A stretch of 58,062 nucleotides of DNA, taken from assembly GCA_934621295.1 (NCBI GenBank), contig CAKTVB010000008.1:1-58062 (forward strand), given 5' to 3'. A program made the translations under genes and the position numbers. Origin of the DNA: an uncultured Collinsella sp. GTDB taxonomy: Bacteria > Actinomycetota > Coriobacteriia > Coriobacteriales > Coriobacteriaceae. The notes beneath the pieces are model-generated. The model saw only the letters and a list, made by a program, of their open reading frames with translations, had not been told where the DNA came from and made no database searches. How positions within the stretch are numbered: position 1 is the stretch's first letter; each line of letters begins with the position of its first letter. This document shows, piece after piece, positions 1 through 8,381 of the stretch.

Positions 1-23
1 TCTACCAACTGAGCCATGTCCGC
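1..23 (-). tRNA. tRNA, 5' part only (cut by window edge)
   Basis: Read on the minus strand, the sequence is a tRNA 5' acceptor strand (GCGGACA) followed by a D-arm with the usual GGCTCAGTTGGTAGA core, then the window ends. The 5' end is at 23. The anticodon lies outside, so the isoacceptor is not proven. The acceptor and D-arm resemble actinobacterial tRNA-Gly, which is a guess. It is preceded by a well-formed promoter at 36-64. Confidence 0.75.
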
Positions 24-35
24 TTGCGGGTTATT

Positions 36-85
36 AATATACGCGATGCCGCGGGCGGGCGCAAGGAGTTTTTTAAAAAAGTTTT
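36..85 (-). promoter_or_regulatory. tRNA promoter with A/T-rich upstream element
   Basis: On the minus strand the -10 is TATATT (36-41), the -35 is TTGCGC (59-64) and the spacer is 17 nt. Immediately upstream is an A-tract/T-tract element with the core AAAACTTTTTTAAAAAACTC, like the elements in front of the Val and Leu tRNA genes of this window. Confidence 0.7.
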
Positions 86-153
86 GCAAATGCCGAAATT
101 CGATAGCGGTAAAATGTCCGCGGAAAAACAACCTCGATGCTCAGGACACGTCT

Positions 154-1077
154 TTGCTTCAGATTTTCATCCTCATACTCGCCGTCTATCTCATTGCACG
201 CGGCATCATCTGGCTCGTGCAACGCTACCACGATGCACGCGGATGTGGGTCTTCGTTCAAAAATCTCCTTCGTGAGGGCAAGCTCGATGCAAGTGTCTAC
301 GCCGACGCCGTCTGGTCGGAAGTCGAGCGATTCGGAAAGCGCCGCCTGCGTTCAAAGATCGCCAAGCGCCAGCGCAAGCTAATCCGTAACGTCAAAAATG
401 AACTGCGCGCTTCTTACCTCAGCGCCTGCACGCCCTCTCTCTACCAATACGTCATCATCTTCTTGATCTCATCCGTCCTAGGGCTGCTGCTCGAGACTGT
501 CTATACCTTCGTCGTCTTTGGCGTGCTCGAAAGCCGAGTGGGACTGGTGTGGGGCCCGTTCTCCCCTCTCTATGGATGCGGCGCCGTGCTGCTGACCGCG
601 CTACTTTGGGGAGCACGAGATTGGCCCGCCTGGAAGATCTTCTTTATCTCCGCTGCCGTTGGTGGCCTCCTGGAACAATTCACCGGCTGGTCCATGGAGC
701 ATCTGGCTCATGCGCAGTCGTGGACATATCTGGGGTTGCCCGACCATATCTCCCAATGGGTCGCTTGGCGCTTCCTTGCCATGTGGGGTCTTGTGGGTCT
801 GGTATGGTGCCGAGCAATCTTACCCGAGCTTCTCTACCGCATAGGGGAACCGACAACGGCGCGCCAAGCCACCGTCGTCACCTTACTTGCCGCCTTCATC
901 GTCCTTGACGCCGGCATGATCTTCGCATGCTTCCTGAGAGCCGGAGCGCGTGCAGACGGTGTTCCGCCCGCAAATCCCATCGACGTCTATCTGGATACGC
1001 ACTATGGCGATAGCTTCATGAAAGACAAATTCGAGAACATGCGCATCGGACAAGATCTTCCTCCTGCGCCTCGATAA
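154..1077 (+). CDS. CmpB-like (PF06541) polytopic membrane protein
   Basis: This is a membrane protein of the family usually labelled putative ABC transporter permease (CmpB type), whose biochemical role is not established. The N-terminus is a hydrophobic segment, followed by a basic cytoplasmic stretch (about residues 35-90) and then several membrane helices. The family hallmark GPFSPLYGCGA lies near residues 134-144, preceded by an ETVYT motif. The reading frame is open back to position 16, but that would run through the tRNA promoter. I chose the TTG at 154 because an AGGA ribosome-binding site lies 7 nt before it and translation then begins directly at the first hydrophobic helix. It has no partner ATPase nearby, so a transport role should not be assumed. 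Confidence 0.75.
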   Translation: MLQIFILILAVYLIARGIIWLVQRYHDARGCGSSFKNLLREGKLDASVYADAVWSEVERFGKRRLRSKIAKRQRKLIRNVKNELRASYLSACTPSLYQYVIIFLISSVLGLLLETVYTFVVFGVLESRVGLVWGPFSPLYGCGAVLLTALLWGARDWPAWKIFFISAAVGGLLEQFTGWSMEHLAHAQSWTYLGLPDHISQWVAWRFLAMWGLVGLVWCRAILPELLYRIGEPTTARQATVVTLLAAFIVLDAGMIFACFLRAGARADGVPPANPIDVYLDTHYGDSFMKDKFENMRIGQDLPPAPR

Positions 1078-1149
1078 ATCAAAAGCGCAGGTAAATGACC
1101 TGCAGATCAACTTTATTCCAACATTACAAAACTTTTTTCAAAATAACGC

Positions 1150-1178
1150 TTGCATCAAGCCAAAGCCTTTTGTATATT
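1150..1178 (+). promoter_or_regulatory. tRNA-Val promoter
   Basis: The -35 is TTGCAT (1150-1155), the spacer is 17 nt and the -10 is TATATT (1173-1178). An AAAACTTTTTTC-AAAATAA element lies directly upstream (about 1128-1146), matching the other two tRNA promoters. Transcription would begin near 1185, about 25 nt before the mature tRNA. Confidence 0.75.
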
Positions 1179-1210
1179 ATTCCTCGCGCTGAACAGCGCA
1201 CCCTGAATTC

Positions 1211-1285
1211 GGGCGTTTAGCTCAGGGGGAGAGCGCTTCCCTGACACGGAAGAGGTCACAAGTTCAAATCTTGTAACGCCCACCA
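1211..1285 (+). tRNA. tRNA-Val (anticodon GAC)
   Basis: A complete cloverleaf is visible: acceptor GGGCGTT pairs with AACGCCC, the D-arm carries AGCTCAGGGGGAGAGC, the anticodon stem CTTCC/GGAAG encloses the loop CTGACAC (anticodon GAC, reads GUC/GUU valine), and the T-loop is TTCAAAT. The CCA end is encoded (1283-1285). A terminator follows at once. Confidence 0.95.
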
Positions 1286-1293
1286 AGAATGAC

Positions 1294-1325
1294 AAGGCCG
1301 GAGACATTGTCTCCGGCCTTTTTCT
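1294..1325 (+). terminator. Intrinsic terminator of tRNA-Val
   Basis: A 13-bp perfect stem (AAGGCCGGAGACA and its complement) closes a 3-nt loop and runs into TTTTTCTTT. It lies 8 nt after the tRNA. Confidence 0.9.
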
Positions 1326-1366
1326 TTGCAATTCGACATTGAGATGAAACCACTCACCCATGCCCT

Positions 1367-2035
1367 TTAGTCCCGAGGCCCAACTGCCATGGCATCGTGC
1401 GTAAACAGCCTCAAGGTCCCCTCATCGTCTTCCGTCACACCGAGCGCCATGAGATCGTCAGAAGCGCACCCGTGTTTGCCAAACGGGTTGTTAAGCAGTT
1501 CGGCCACCAGATGCCCACTCTCTGCCACACCCACCAGGCGCATCCACACGAGCTCGACACTGTCGTCGTCACCCATAAGGGCAACTTGCACATCGAGCGG
1601 ATAACTCGGATGCCTTAGGTGGTCTATCTCCTCAAGCCCAAGCAGTGCCACAAGATTCGGATCGCTTTTCCAATAGCCATCGCTGATATCGCACTGCTCC
1701 GCGTAGCGCTCAAGCACTCGGTCTTCGTCATGTTTTGAGAGGAACTTAGCCTCGCGATCCCCGTACACATCGGGACGAAGCATCATCCTGACCTCGGCGA
1801 CACGCATTGGAGCCGCTTCGTGGAAAATGGCGCCATCCTCAAACCGAGTGGGCGCAAGCACATCCAGGTTCAGTCCAGCTTGCCGATCGTAGTAGACATA
1901 GCAGAGTACGGAGTCGGCGCCCTCGGGCCAGCAAAGCCGCTCTAGACGATCATGGTCAAATAGACGCGAAGCGTCATACTTCACAAAAAGTGGCCTCGCC
2001 AAAAGAGAGCGAAAAGAAAGGTCCCTAACAAACAT
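1367..2035 (-). CDS. Hypothetical protein, 222 aa
   Basis: I do not recognise this protein with confidence. It is acidic and soluble, with no signal peptide or membrane segment. The C-terminal third (DVQVALMGDDDSVELVWMRL followed by GHLVAELLNNP) faintly recalls DUF2314/YegJ-type domains, which carry a similar VWM...G.L.N.P pattern; this is only a resemblance. The ATG at 2035 has a GAAGGG ribosome-binding site 9 nt upstream. It lies downstream of the small membrane protein at 2155-2721 on the same strand, with a 119-nt gap. It could be part of a toxin-immunity or stress locus, but nothing here shows that. Confidence 0.7.
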   Translation of the reverse strand: MFVRDLSFRSLLARPLFVKYDASRLFDHDRLERLCWPEGADSVLCYVYYDRQAGLNLDVLAPTRFEDGAIFHEAAPMRVAEVRMMLRPDVYGDREAKFLSKHDEDRVLERYAEQCDISDGYWKSDPNLVALLGLEEIDHLRHPSYPLDVQVALMGDDDSVELVWMRLVGVAESGHLVAELLNNPFGKHGCASDDLMALGVTEDDEGTLRLFTHDAMAVGPRD

Positions 2036-2154
2036 CGTCCATTTCCCTTCTCACGTTACAGCCCTGCGCCATCGCAATCCTTCGAATCGCAGCACCCACA
2101 GCCCATACGCCAACGCGCCCGGCTTTGACGCATGGGCTGCCCAAGTCGACAGTC

Positions 2155-2721
2155 TTACGAGACAAGACGAATAATCGGATGCTCCCCGCAATATCCCTCG
2201 ATGATTGCACGAGCACTCACGACAGCCTTAAGCCTTCCTACAAACTCAGGGCGAAGGGCGCCGATGGGCTTGCCCTCCAAGTTCGTAACGACAACGACGT
2301 CATTCTCCCTGCGAAAAGCGAGGATTGAGCCAACCGGTATCGAAATGCCGTCGATCACGTTATCGAGCTCCATAGATGCCTGGGCCACATTCAGCGCGAG
2401 CGCCGTCTGCCTGTTGGCAATAAGGAGCACAGATCCAACCCAAGCAACAGATGCAACACCCGCGACCGCAGCCGCTGCAACAGCGACATACATGCAGAGG
2501 CTCGAGCCCGTGCTGTCGCTCACATAATCATCCAGATATCTATCGCTGCTGCTGAAGCCATAGTCGCTAAACGTGCTGTACCGGGAGTAATTGTTCTGGG
2601 CACTTGCCATTAAACAGCCGGCGGCAACCGCAAACACAATGGCAAGGGCAACTGCGCCCAACGTAATATTACGAGCCTTCTTCTTTAATTCGCCCAACGG
2701 GGTGTTTTCGATGTCGTTCAT
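2155..2721 (-). CDS. Small two-helix membrane protein, unknown
   Basis: The protein has 188 residues. A charged N-terminus is followed by a first membrane helix (about residues 19-40), then an extracytoplasmic Ser/Tyr/Asp-rich loop (about 41-72), a second helix (about 73-102), and a cytoplasmic C-terminal domain of about 85 residues with a beta-rich look (IPVGSILAFRRENDVVVV). The ATG at 2721 follows a strong GGAGGAG site. The C-terminal part might be a small ligand- or membrane-proximal domain. No family is recognised and no function is proposed. Confidence 0.75.
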   Translation of the reverse strand: MNDIENTPLGELKKKARNITLGAVALAIVFAVAAGCLMASAQNNYSRYSTFSDYGFSSSDRYLDDYVSDSTGSSLCMYVAVAAAAVAGVASVAWVGSVLLIANRQTALALNVAQASMELDNVIDGISIPVGSILAFRRENDVVVVTNLEGKPIGALRPEFVGRLKAVVSARAIIEGYCGEHPIIRLVS

Positions 2722-2868
2722 GGTGGTCTCCTCCTACCGATAAAACCCGACAACAAAATCCTACCGTCGCGTGCGGACACACTTTTGCCCCGGAACCCCG
2801 TAAAGCAAGCAGCGGCCTTCAAGCCGCCACCTCGCGCAATCGATTTTCATCATGAAAGGCATCGAGCC

Positions 2869-3609
2869 CTACAGCCCGTGCTCATGAAAGAGCTTGACCA
2901 GGCGCACCTGGGTGCCGGGGCAATCGCACCTGCGGCTCACCTCGACGTTGTCCACCAGCAAGCGCATGAGCCTGATGCCACGCCCGCGCAGCTCGGAAAC
3001 CTCCGGAGCATCCTCGTCGGCAATCTCATACCCGCAGCCGTGGTCGCGCAGAATCGTCACCACGCGGTCGTCGTAGGCAGCAACCGTCATCGTGCAGCCG
3101 CGCGCGCCATCCGCATGGTCGTACGCATTGGAAAGGGCCTCCCCCACTGCCAAGGCGTAATCGAATCGATCGCCCTCGGACATGGGGAGCGACGAGAGCA
3201 TCTCGACGATTCGGTGACGATAATATGCCAGGTTTTCGACGCCTTCGACAATGGGCAGGCTTTTGCTCCACCAGGGGCTCGCATCGGGCGCCAGAACCGG
3301 CACCGCGGGACGCTCGGAAGAAGTAGCGTGAAGCGCCTCGGTCAGGCGTCCGATCTGCAAAAAGCGCATGACATTCGACGACACGTTGACCATCGAGAGC
3401 ATGCCCCCGCAGCGGCTAAGCGCCCGCGCGCTCGAAACCAGACAGGCGATACCCGTGGAATCGACAAACGAGACATTCTCGCAATTGATGATGACGCGCG
3501 GGGAACCCAGGGCGACAAGCGTATCGATACGACTACGCAGCCCCGGCGCAGTGGAGATATCGATATCCCCCGCGGGTGCCAACACCGTTATGTCGTTCCA
3601 GCCATTCAT
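2869..3609 (-). CDS. STAS-HATPase fusion (anti-sigma antagonist plus anti-sigma kinase)
   Basis: Two halves of a partner switch are joined in one chain of 246 residues. Residues 1-100 form a STAS domain with the phosphoacceptor motif FVDSTGI, predicted phosphoserine S51. Residues 125-246 form an RsbW/SpoIIAB-like GHKL ATPase: N-box GEALSNAYDH (E157, N161), G1 box DHGCG (D189) and G2 motif RGRGIRLM. Normally antagonist and kinase are separate proteins. The gene lies 71 nt downstream of a PP2C phosphatase with PAS/GAF sensors, the expected antagonist phosphatase. No sigma factor is encoded next to them, so the output is unknown: it could be a distant sigma factor or a non-transcriptional target. 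Confidence 0.88.
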   Translation of the reverse strand: MNGWNDITVLAPAGDIDISTAPGLRSRIDTLVALGSPRVIINCENVSFVDSTGIACLVSSARALSRCGGMLSMVNVSSNVMRFLQIGRLTEALHATSSERPAVPVLAPDASPWWSKSLPIVEGVENLAYYRHRIVEMLSSLPMSEGDRFDYALAVGEALSNAYDHADGARGCTMTVAAYDDRVVTILRDHGCGYEIADEDAPEVSELRGRGIRLMRLLVDNVEVSRRCDCPGTQVRLVKLFHEHGL

Positions 3610-3680
3610 ACGGTCATGGTTCCCCGGTTATCGACCCCCTAAACAATCAATCTGAAAGAGAGTCGTCCAAAAGAAACCGG

Positions 3681-6044
3681 CTAGCGAGAGCGCCCCGTGT
3701 CGAAGCGCAGCGCCACCATCGCGACGTCATCCTCCAGCGCCGAGGCGGCAAACACGTCGAGCGTCGAGAGCATACGCCCGCACAGCCCCTCCACGCCAGA
3801 GGATGCCTCGCGCAAAAGCGTGTCGCGCAAGCGCTGCTCGCCAAAGAAATCGCCTGCGGGATCGCGCGCCTCGATGGCACCATCGGTGTACATGAAAAGG
3901 ATGTCCCCCGGCGAGAACTCAAATGAGCCGGCCTCATAGCTCATGGTCTCAAACGCACCGACAACACCGGATTGCACGCTCATAAGCTCAATCTCGGCAG
4001 GCGAAATGTCCCCCTGGGCGCCGTCGCGTGGTGCGCGCACGAGCATTGAAGGCGGATGCCCCGCCGAGCAATACGTCGCGTAGCCCCGGCGCAGATCGAT
4101 CTTCGCAATGAACATCGTCGCAAACGTCTCGAGGCGCGAAAACCCCATGAGCATGCTGTTGAGCGAGCGCGCCATACGCTGCGGCCCCATACCTTCCCAG
4201 GCATAGGCGGAAAGCGCCGTTTTGACCAGAGCGGACATCGAAGCCGCCTCGACGCCCTTACCCGATACATCGCCCAAAATCATGACCACGCGGTCGTCGG
4301 GAAGACGGACAAGCGTATAGAAGTCTCCGCCCACCAGCGCTTGCTTGGTTGCTGATGAATACAGACAGTCCGAAGTGATCCCCGGCACAGAAGCCAAAGA
4401 GCTCCTCATTCCTGCTTGCAGGGTCTGTGCAATGCGATGCTCAGATTCCTTCTTGCGTGCACCCTGGACGAACATCTCAAAATCATGAGCCAAATGCACC
4501 AGGTAATCGTACTCAAGGTCGTCGATTGGCTCCTGCGAGGCGCTGCGCAAAAGCAGGAACATCCGGTGAGGACGCTCTTCCTTGAGCATCAATCCCTGGG
4601 ACCCGTCGTTGCCAGCGGCCGAACTGTCGTCTTCGGTGCCGAAGTCTGTACCGATATCAAAGAAAGCGCCCTGACAGGGAAGGCCGTGGAGTGCAAGCCA
4701 GCGACCAGCACGCGAATTCGCTTCCACGCGGACCACGCGAACATCGACCAAATCATCTGCCGTATATGTCCAGGCACCACGGTGGATCTTCGCATCAACC
4801 TCGGCCAATGGATTGACATACGCCGTGGGCGCCACGGTCGAGAAGAACAGCTCATCGATACCGCCGGGCAGATTCACCCTGCTCCCGCCATCGAAATCGA
4901 GCACATAACGGCCGCGTATATGGTCGAAGAACAGCGGGCAGAGGCGGCACTTGAGCACGCGCGTCATCTCGGACGTCAGGCGAGGCCACATGCCACGTAG
5001 GTCCTCCGAACCCGTATACACCATGTCGCGCAGACGATTGAGCGAGCGCGTCAGCTCATCCGACCTCTTGGAACGAGCGCTTGTCACCAATCCCATAAGC
5101 TCGATGGATAGGTAATCGCTCACGACTTCGAGCACATGTATGTCGTAGTCGCGCGGAAAGCACGGGCGCATCCAACCAAGCTCGATAACGCCCAGTACCT
5201 GCGTGCCAAAAAAGACCGGCACCGCGATGAGCGTCTTAAACGCCGGCATGTTCTCGACATTCAAGCGCATGTTTGTCCGCGCATCCATGTCGTAAAACGT
5301 TCCGGATGCAGGGCCGAGGTCATCATCGTCTCCCGTAGCAGGCAAAACGTAAAAACGGCATGCGCGCGACTGGCGCAGCACATAGGTGGGGATGCCGGCG
5401 CCATAGGGAATAAAATCGGGCACATAGCAATTTGCGAGCGACTTCGAGAAGCCGCGGAGCTTGAAGCCACCGTTCTCGGCGATGTAGATAGTGGAGCCGC
5501 CTGCATCGAGCGCGGCGGAAAGCTTGTTGAGCACGGTATCAAGAAGCGTTGGAAGGTCTTTGGACCCCACGGCAGACAAGATGACCGAAAGTGTGCCCGA
5601 AAGGCGCTTATTCGCCGCTTGAAGCTCCGAGAGAAGGCGTTGCGTTTGGCGATCGTGGGCCGTTTGCTCCTCCATGCTTTTGATAACTACGAGAATGCGA
5701 CCCGCGCGGCGGGCGTCCAGGGGCAGAAGCTCGTGCCCGATCTTCAGTGCGCGGACGTTCACAGGAACAAAGGAGCCATCAGGCAGCTTGAGCATGAGGC
5801 TGCAATCGCGCGTATCGAGCGTAAACGGCATCTGGTGTCGTTCCGCTCGTTCAAAAGCATTGCTAAAGAGAAGGTCCTTGATGTCGGTTCCCACGATATG
5901 CTCTCGGTCGTCGAGCACCAGCGAGAGCATCTGGCGATTGACATGCAGGATGGTGCCATCCTGGGCGCAAAGGGCGACGGCGTCGCTCGTCACCTCGACC
6001 AGTCGAGCCAGCTCGGCAAAATCGTCTTTTCCCAGTGATTCCAT
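3681..6044 (-). CDS. PAS-GAF-PP2C (SpoIIE/RsbU-type) serine phosphatase
   Basis: A large sensor phosphatase of about 787 residues. An N-terminal PAS-like domain (about residues 8-130) is followed by a short helical linker, one or two GAF-like domains (about 155-520) and a C-terminal PP2C SpoIIE domain. The metal-binding Asp motifs are visible: VGGDFY, GDVSGKG, YTDGAIEA and LEDDVAM. It should remove phosphate from the STAS serine of the downstream fusion protein when its sensors are engaged. The frame opens at a GTG at 6083, but I prefer the ATG at 6044 because GAGGTG lies 6 nt before it. No membrane helices are seen, so sensing is probably cytoplasmic. Confidence 0.9.
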   Translation of the reverse strand: MESLGKDDFAELARLVEVTSDAVALCAQDGTILHVNRQMLSLVLDDREHIVGTDIKDLLFSNAFERAERHQMPFTLDTRDCSLMLKLPDGSFVPVNVRALKIGHELLPLDARRAGRILVVIKSMEEQTAHDRQTQRLLSELQAANKRLSGTLSVILSAVGSKDLPTLLDTVLNKLSAALDAGGSTIYIAENGGFKLRGFSKSLANCYVPDFIPYGAGIPTYVLRQSRACRFYVLPATGDDDDLGPASGTFYDMDARTNMRLNVENMPAFKTLIAVPVFFGTQVLGVIELGWMRPCFPRDYDIHVLEVVSDYLSIELMGLVTSARSKRSDELTRSLNRLRDMVYTGSEDLRGMWPRLTSEMTRVLKCRLCPLFFDHIRGRYVLDFDGGSRVNLPGGIDELFFSTVAPTAYVNPLAEVDAKIHRGAWTYTADDLVDVRVVRVEANSRAGRWLALHGLPCQGAFFDIGTDFGTEDDSSAAGNDGSQGLMLKEERPHRMFLLLRSASQEPIDDLEYDYLVHLAHDFEMFVQGARKKESEHRIAQTLQAGMRSSLASVPGITSDCLYSSATKQALVGGDFYTLVRLPDDRVVMILGDVSGKGVEAASMSALVKTALSAYAWEGMGPQRMARSLNSMLMGFSRLETFATMFIAKIDLRRGYATYCSAGHPPSMLVRAPRDGAQGDISPAEIELMSVQSGVVGAFETMSYEAGSFEFSPGDILFMYTDGAIEARDPAGDFFGEQRLRDTLLREASSGVEGLCGRMLSTLDVFAASALEDDVAMVALRFDTGRSR

Positions 6045-6122
6045 CGGACGCACCTCGCATCCTTCGCAGCCATACATTGGCACACACGATACCGCAGCAT
6101 GATGGGCAACAGGCCCAATAGG

Positions 6123-6150
6123 TAAAATAAAAGCCTCACTAGGAGGCTCA
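6123..6150 (-). terminator. Terminator of tRNA-Leu
   Basis: On the minus strand AGCCTC pairs with GAGGCT around a CTAGT loop and is followed by TTTATTTT. It sits 10 nt beyond the tRNA CCA end. Confidence 0.8.
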
Positions 6151-6160
6151 GAAGATTTGA

Positions 6161-6250
6161 TGGTGTCGGAGGCGGGACTTGAACCCGCATGACCGAAAAG
6201 TGGTCACTAGCACCTCAAGCTAGCGCGTCTGCCAATTCCGCCACTCCGAC
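6161..6250 (-). tRNA. tRNA-Leu (anticodon GAG)
   Basis: A class II tRNA with a long variable arm (GTGACCACTTTTCGGTCAT). The acceptor GTCGGAG pairs with CTCCGAC, the anticodon stem GCTAGC/GCTAGT encloses TTGAGGT (anticodon GAG), the T-arm is GCGGG-TTCAAGT-CCCGC, and CCA is encoded at 6161-6163. The 5' end is 6250. Confidence 0.95.
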
Positions 6251-6264
6251 TTGCGACAAGGAAG

Positions 6265-6314
6265 ATAATAGCCCAGACCCGTGAGAAGATGCAAGAACTT
6301 TTTTAAAAAGTTTT
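6265..6314 (-). promoter_or_regulatory. tRNA-Leu promoter with A/T-rich upstream element
   Basis: On the minus strand the -10 is TATTAT (6265-6270), the -35 is TTGCAT (6289-6294) and the spacer is 18 nt. The element AAAACTTTTTAAAAAAGTTC occupies 6295-6314, directly abutting the -35. Confidence 0.75.
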
Positions 6315-6409
6315 TTGCTGAAGAGATTTGCGCAGGCCAGTGAGCTTATTTGAGTTTGAATAATGGCGAACGATAAGCTGAGAGCGACGTAAGTTATCCC
6401 CTACCGACC

Positions 6410-6495
6410 GGTCTGACCCGGGGATTATCCCCTTCGCTGGTCCTCGCCGCTTCGCGGCTGCGGAATCGCTCAGGAGGTAATCCCCGGGTCAGACC
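6410..6495. repeat. 18-bp perfect inverted repeat, possible mobile or REP-like element
   Basis: The arms GGTCTGACCCGGGGATTA (6410-6427) and its exact complement (6478-6495) enclose 50 nt that contain a smaller CCGC-TTCG-CGG hairpin. No T-run follows either arm, so it is not an ordinary terminator. The rest of the 410-nt gap 6251-6660 holds the tRNA-Leu promoter and the surface-protein terminator; I see no gene in it. Confidence 0.7.
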
Positions 6496-6587
6496 TGCAT
6501 TGAAGCTGCTGATGCACCAATCAATGGAGCATAGCCGTAAAACAATCAGCGATCGTCAACTCTTAATTGCATCAACTGACAGCAATC

Positions 6588-6623
6588 AAAGCAAAGAGCC
6601 CGCCCTCGGGTTGAAGGCGGGCT
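6588..6623 (-). terminator. Terminator of the LPKTG surface protein gene
   Basis: On the minus strand GAGCCCGCC pairs with GGCGGGCTC and leads into TTTGCTTTG. It lies about 37 nt after the stop codon. Confidence 0.8.
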
Positions 6624-6659
6624 CAAAACGCATGAGCTATAATCACTCGAATCTATAAC

Positions 6660-8381
6660 TTAGCTGCGGCGACGATTGAGGTGAAGGCCGACGGCGCAGA
6701 CGGCGGTACCAAGAGCAAGGGATGCTACGGTAGCGGCAAGAGCGTTATCACCTGTCTTGGGGAGGTTGCCTTTCTTGGTTGCCTTGGCGGGCTTCTTCGT
6801 ATCCGTGGGCTTCGTGGACTCCTCAGGCTTTTGCTCGGGGGCGGCAACCGTGTAGGTAACCGTCGGGACCGGGAAATCGCTTGCCGTGCCCTTGTCGCCG
6901 TAGCCATCCTTGGGGTACAGGGTTGCGCTCTCGTTGACCTTGAGGGTATGGGTACCGGCCTCGGTAGGCTTGTTCACCAACACCTCGCTATACGTAAGAA
7001 CAACCGGCTTGGCAGGCACCGCGGCCTCGTTGAGCGTAAAGGTGAGCTGCTCGTTCTCCCTCGCCTCGTACTTGAGGGTAAAGCGATAGGTGCCATCTGC
7101 ACGCTTGCCAAAACCGTAGGTGGTCTCGTCGATCTTCTCGGGTGCCAGGTCCTCGCCGGCGACATTCAGGCTGATCTTGCTGGCATCATTCACAAAGTCG
7201 AAGTCGTTGCCAATCAGGTCCTCGACAGTCGAGCCAGCGGCGATCTTGTCGATAAGCTTGGCCTTGAGCTTATCGAAGTTGGTATCGAGCTGGCCGTTGT
7301 TGGAATTCCTGGTGAGATACTGCAGGAAGACCTTGCCGTTGAAGTCGGCTCTGTTCTTGTAGTAGACGTTCATGTCGTAACCGGCGTTGACCATCGACTG
7401 GAAGGTGTCATCGGTGCTCCAGAAGGCAACATCAATGTTGCAGGGCGCGGTCACATCGATGGGAATGGGGTTCGAAGTTCCGATCGCGGCTGCCGCATAA
7501 GTGTACTCGTAGTCGTACTGGGCCCAGTTTTTGTCGGAATTCTTCTCGTATTGGTCGCGATAGTAGGCGAGGTATTTGCCAAGCTTCTCGGGACTGGTCA
7601 TGGCCTGCGAGAAGATGAAGTTCTCACCATCAGAGAACTTCATCCATTCGTTATTCGTGTTGTACTCGCGTCTCTGAGACTCCCAGATACCGCCCATAGC
7701 GTTCGTCCCTTTGCACGCAGCACCGGTTTCCGGATTCGTCTGCTTGGTCGGATCACCAAACGACCTTGTATACGGCTTGGTATAGTCGCCATTCTTGCAG
7801 TAGAGATACGTGGCGCCATCGCTAATCAAGATCACATGTTTGTTCTCTGCCTTAACGGCAGTGTCCTTGTCGAGCATGCTCTTGGCGGCAAGAAGGCCGG
7901 CATCCATGTTGGTGCCGGAGTGAACGCTCGAGTTCATCGCGGTAAGAATGCTGTCGTAGCCCGTAACGACATCGATCAACTGTTGCTGCACATTGCCAAT
8001 CTTGTCAAAGAGAACCACGCCGACCTTGATATCCAAGCCATCGGTCTGCGCCTTTTCCTTAACCTTTTCCAAGAAAGCCTTGGCCTGGTTATAAATATCC
8101 TCCTGTGCGGAAGCGCCCGACTTATCAAGGACAAACACAACATCCGCCGGCTCAGCCTCGCGCTTGCCTGGGAACGAAAGCGTGACTTTCGTCTCCAGGT
8201 TCTCGTCAAGCTCGGTAGCCGTCTTTTGATTCTCGTTAAGGACGGTCGCTTGATCAGTCGCCGGCGCATCTTCGGCAAACGCAGACACCACGGGAGCGGA
8301 TACACCGAGCGCTAACACGGCAGCGGCCCCCAATGCAACAACACCAGCCAAACTTCGCTTTATCAAATCCACTGTTTTCAT
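6660..8381 (-). CDS. Sortase-anchored von Willebrand A domain surface protein
   Basis: This is a 573-residue secreted wall protein. An N-terminal signal peptide (basic start, hydrophobic core about residues 11-34, cleavage near AFA-ED) leads to a VWA domain (about 78-390) with a large insertion rich in Tyr, Asn and Asp. MIDAS-like residues are D86 and S88 (DKSGAS), T157 (HSGTN) and D188 (ISDGA); the third DxSxS position is Ala (A90), with Ser one residue later. A beta-sandwich-like region follows, then a Pro/Lys/Thr-rich stalk, LPKTG at 540-544, a hydrophobic helix and a final NRRRS. The role is probably adhesion or a pilus tip-like function, but no sortase or pilin gene is adjacent. The start has a GGGAGGAAG site. 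Confidence 0.9.
   Translation of the reverse strand: MKTVDLIKRSLAGVVALGAAAVLALGVSAPVVSAFAEDAPATDQATVLNENQKTATELDENLETKVTLSFPGKREAEPADVVFVLDKSGASAQEDIYNQAKAFLEKVKEKAQTDGLDIKVGVVLFDKIGNVQQQLIDVVTGYDSILTAMNSSVHSGTNMDAGLLAAKSMLDKDTAVKAENKHVILISDGATYLYCKNGDYTKPYTRSFGDPTKQTNPETGAACKGTNAMGGIWESQRREYNTNNEWMKFSDGENFIFSQAMTSPEKLGKYLAYYRDQYEKNSDKNWAQYDYEYTYAAAAIGTSNPIPIDVTAPCNIDVAFWSTDDTFQSMVNAGYDMNVYYKNRADFNGKVFLQYLTRNSNNGQLDTNFDKLKAKLIDKIAAGSTVEDLIGNDFDFVNDASKISLNVAGEDLAPEKIDETTYGFGKRADGTYRFTLKYEARENEQLTFTLNEAAVPAKPVVLTYSEVLVNKPTEAGTHTLKVNESATLYPKDGYGDKGTASDFPVPTVTYTVAAPEQKPEESTKPTDTKKPAKATKKGNLPKTGDNALAATVASLALGTAVCAVGLHLNRRRS

Noticed and set aside
1086..1105. Short hairpin after the CmpB-like gene considered as a terminator
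   Set aside because: The stem is only about 5-6 bp and the T-run is weak, so support is insufficient.
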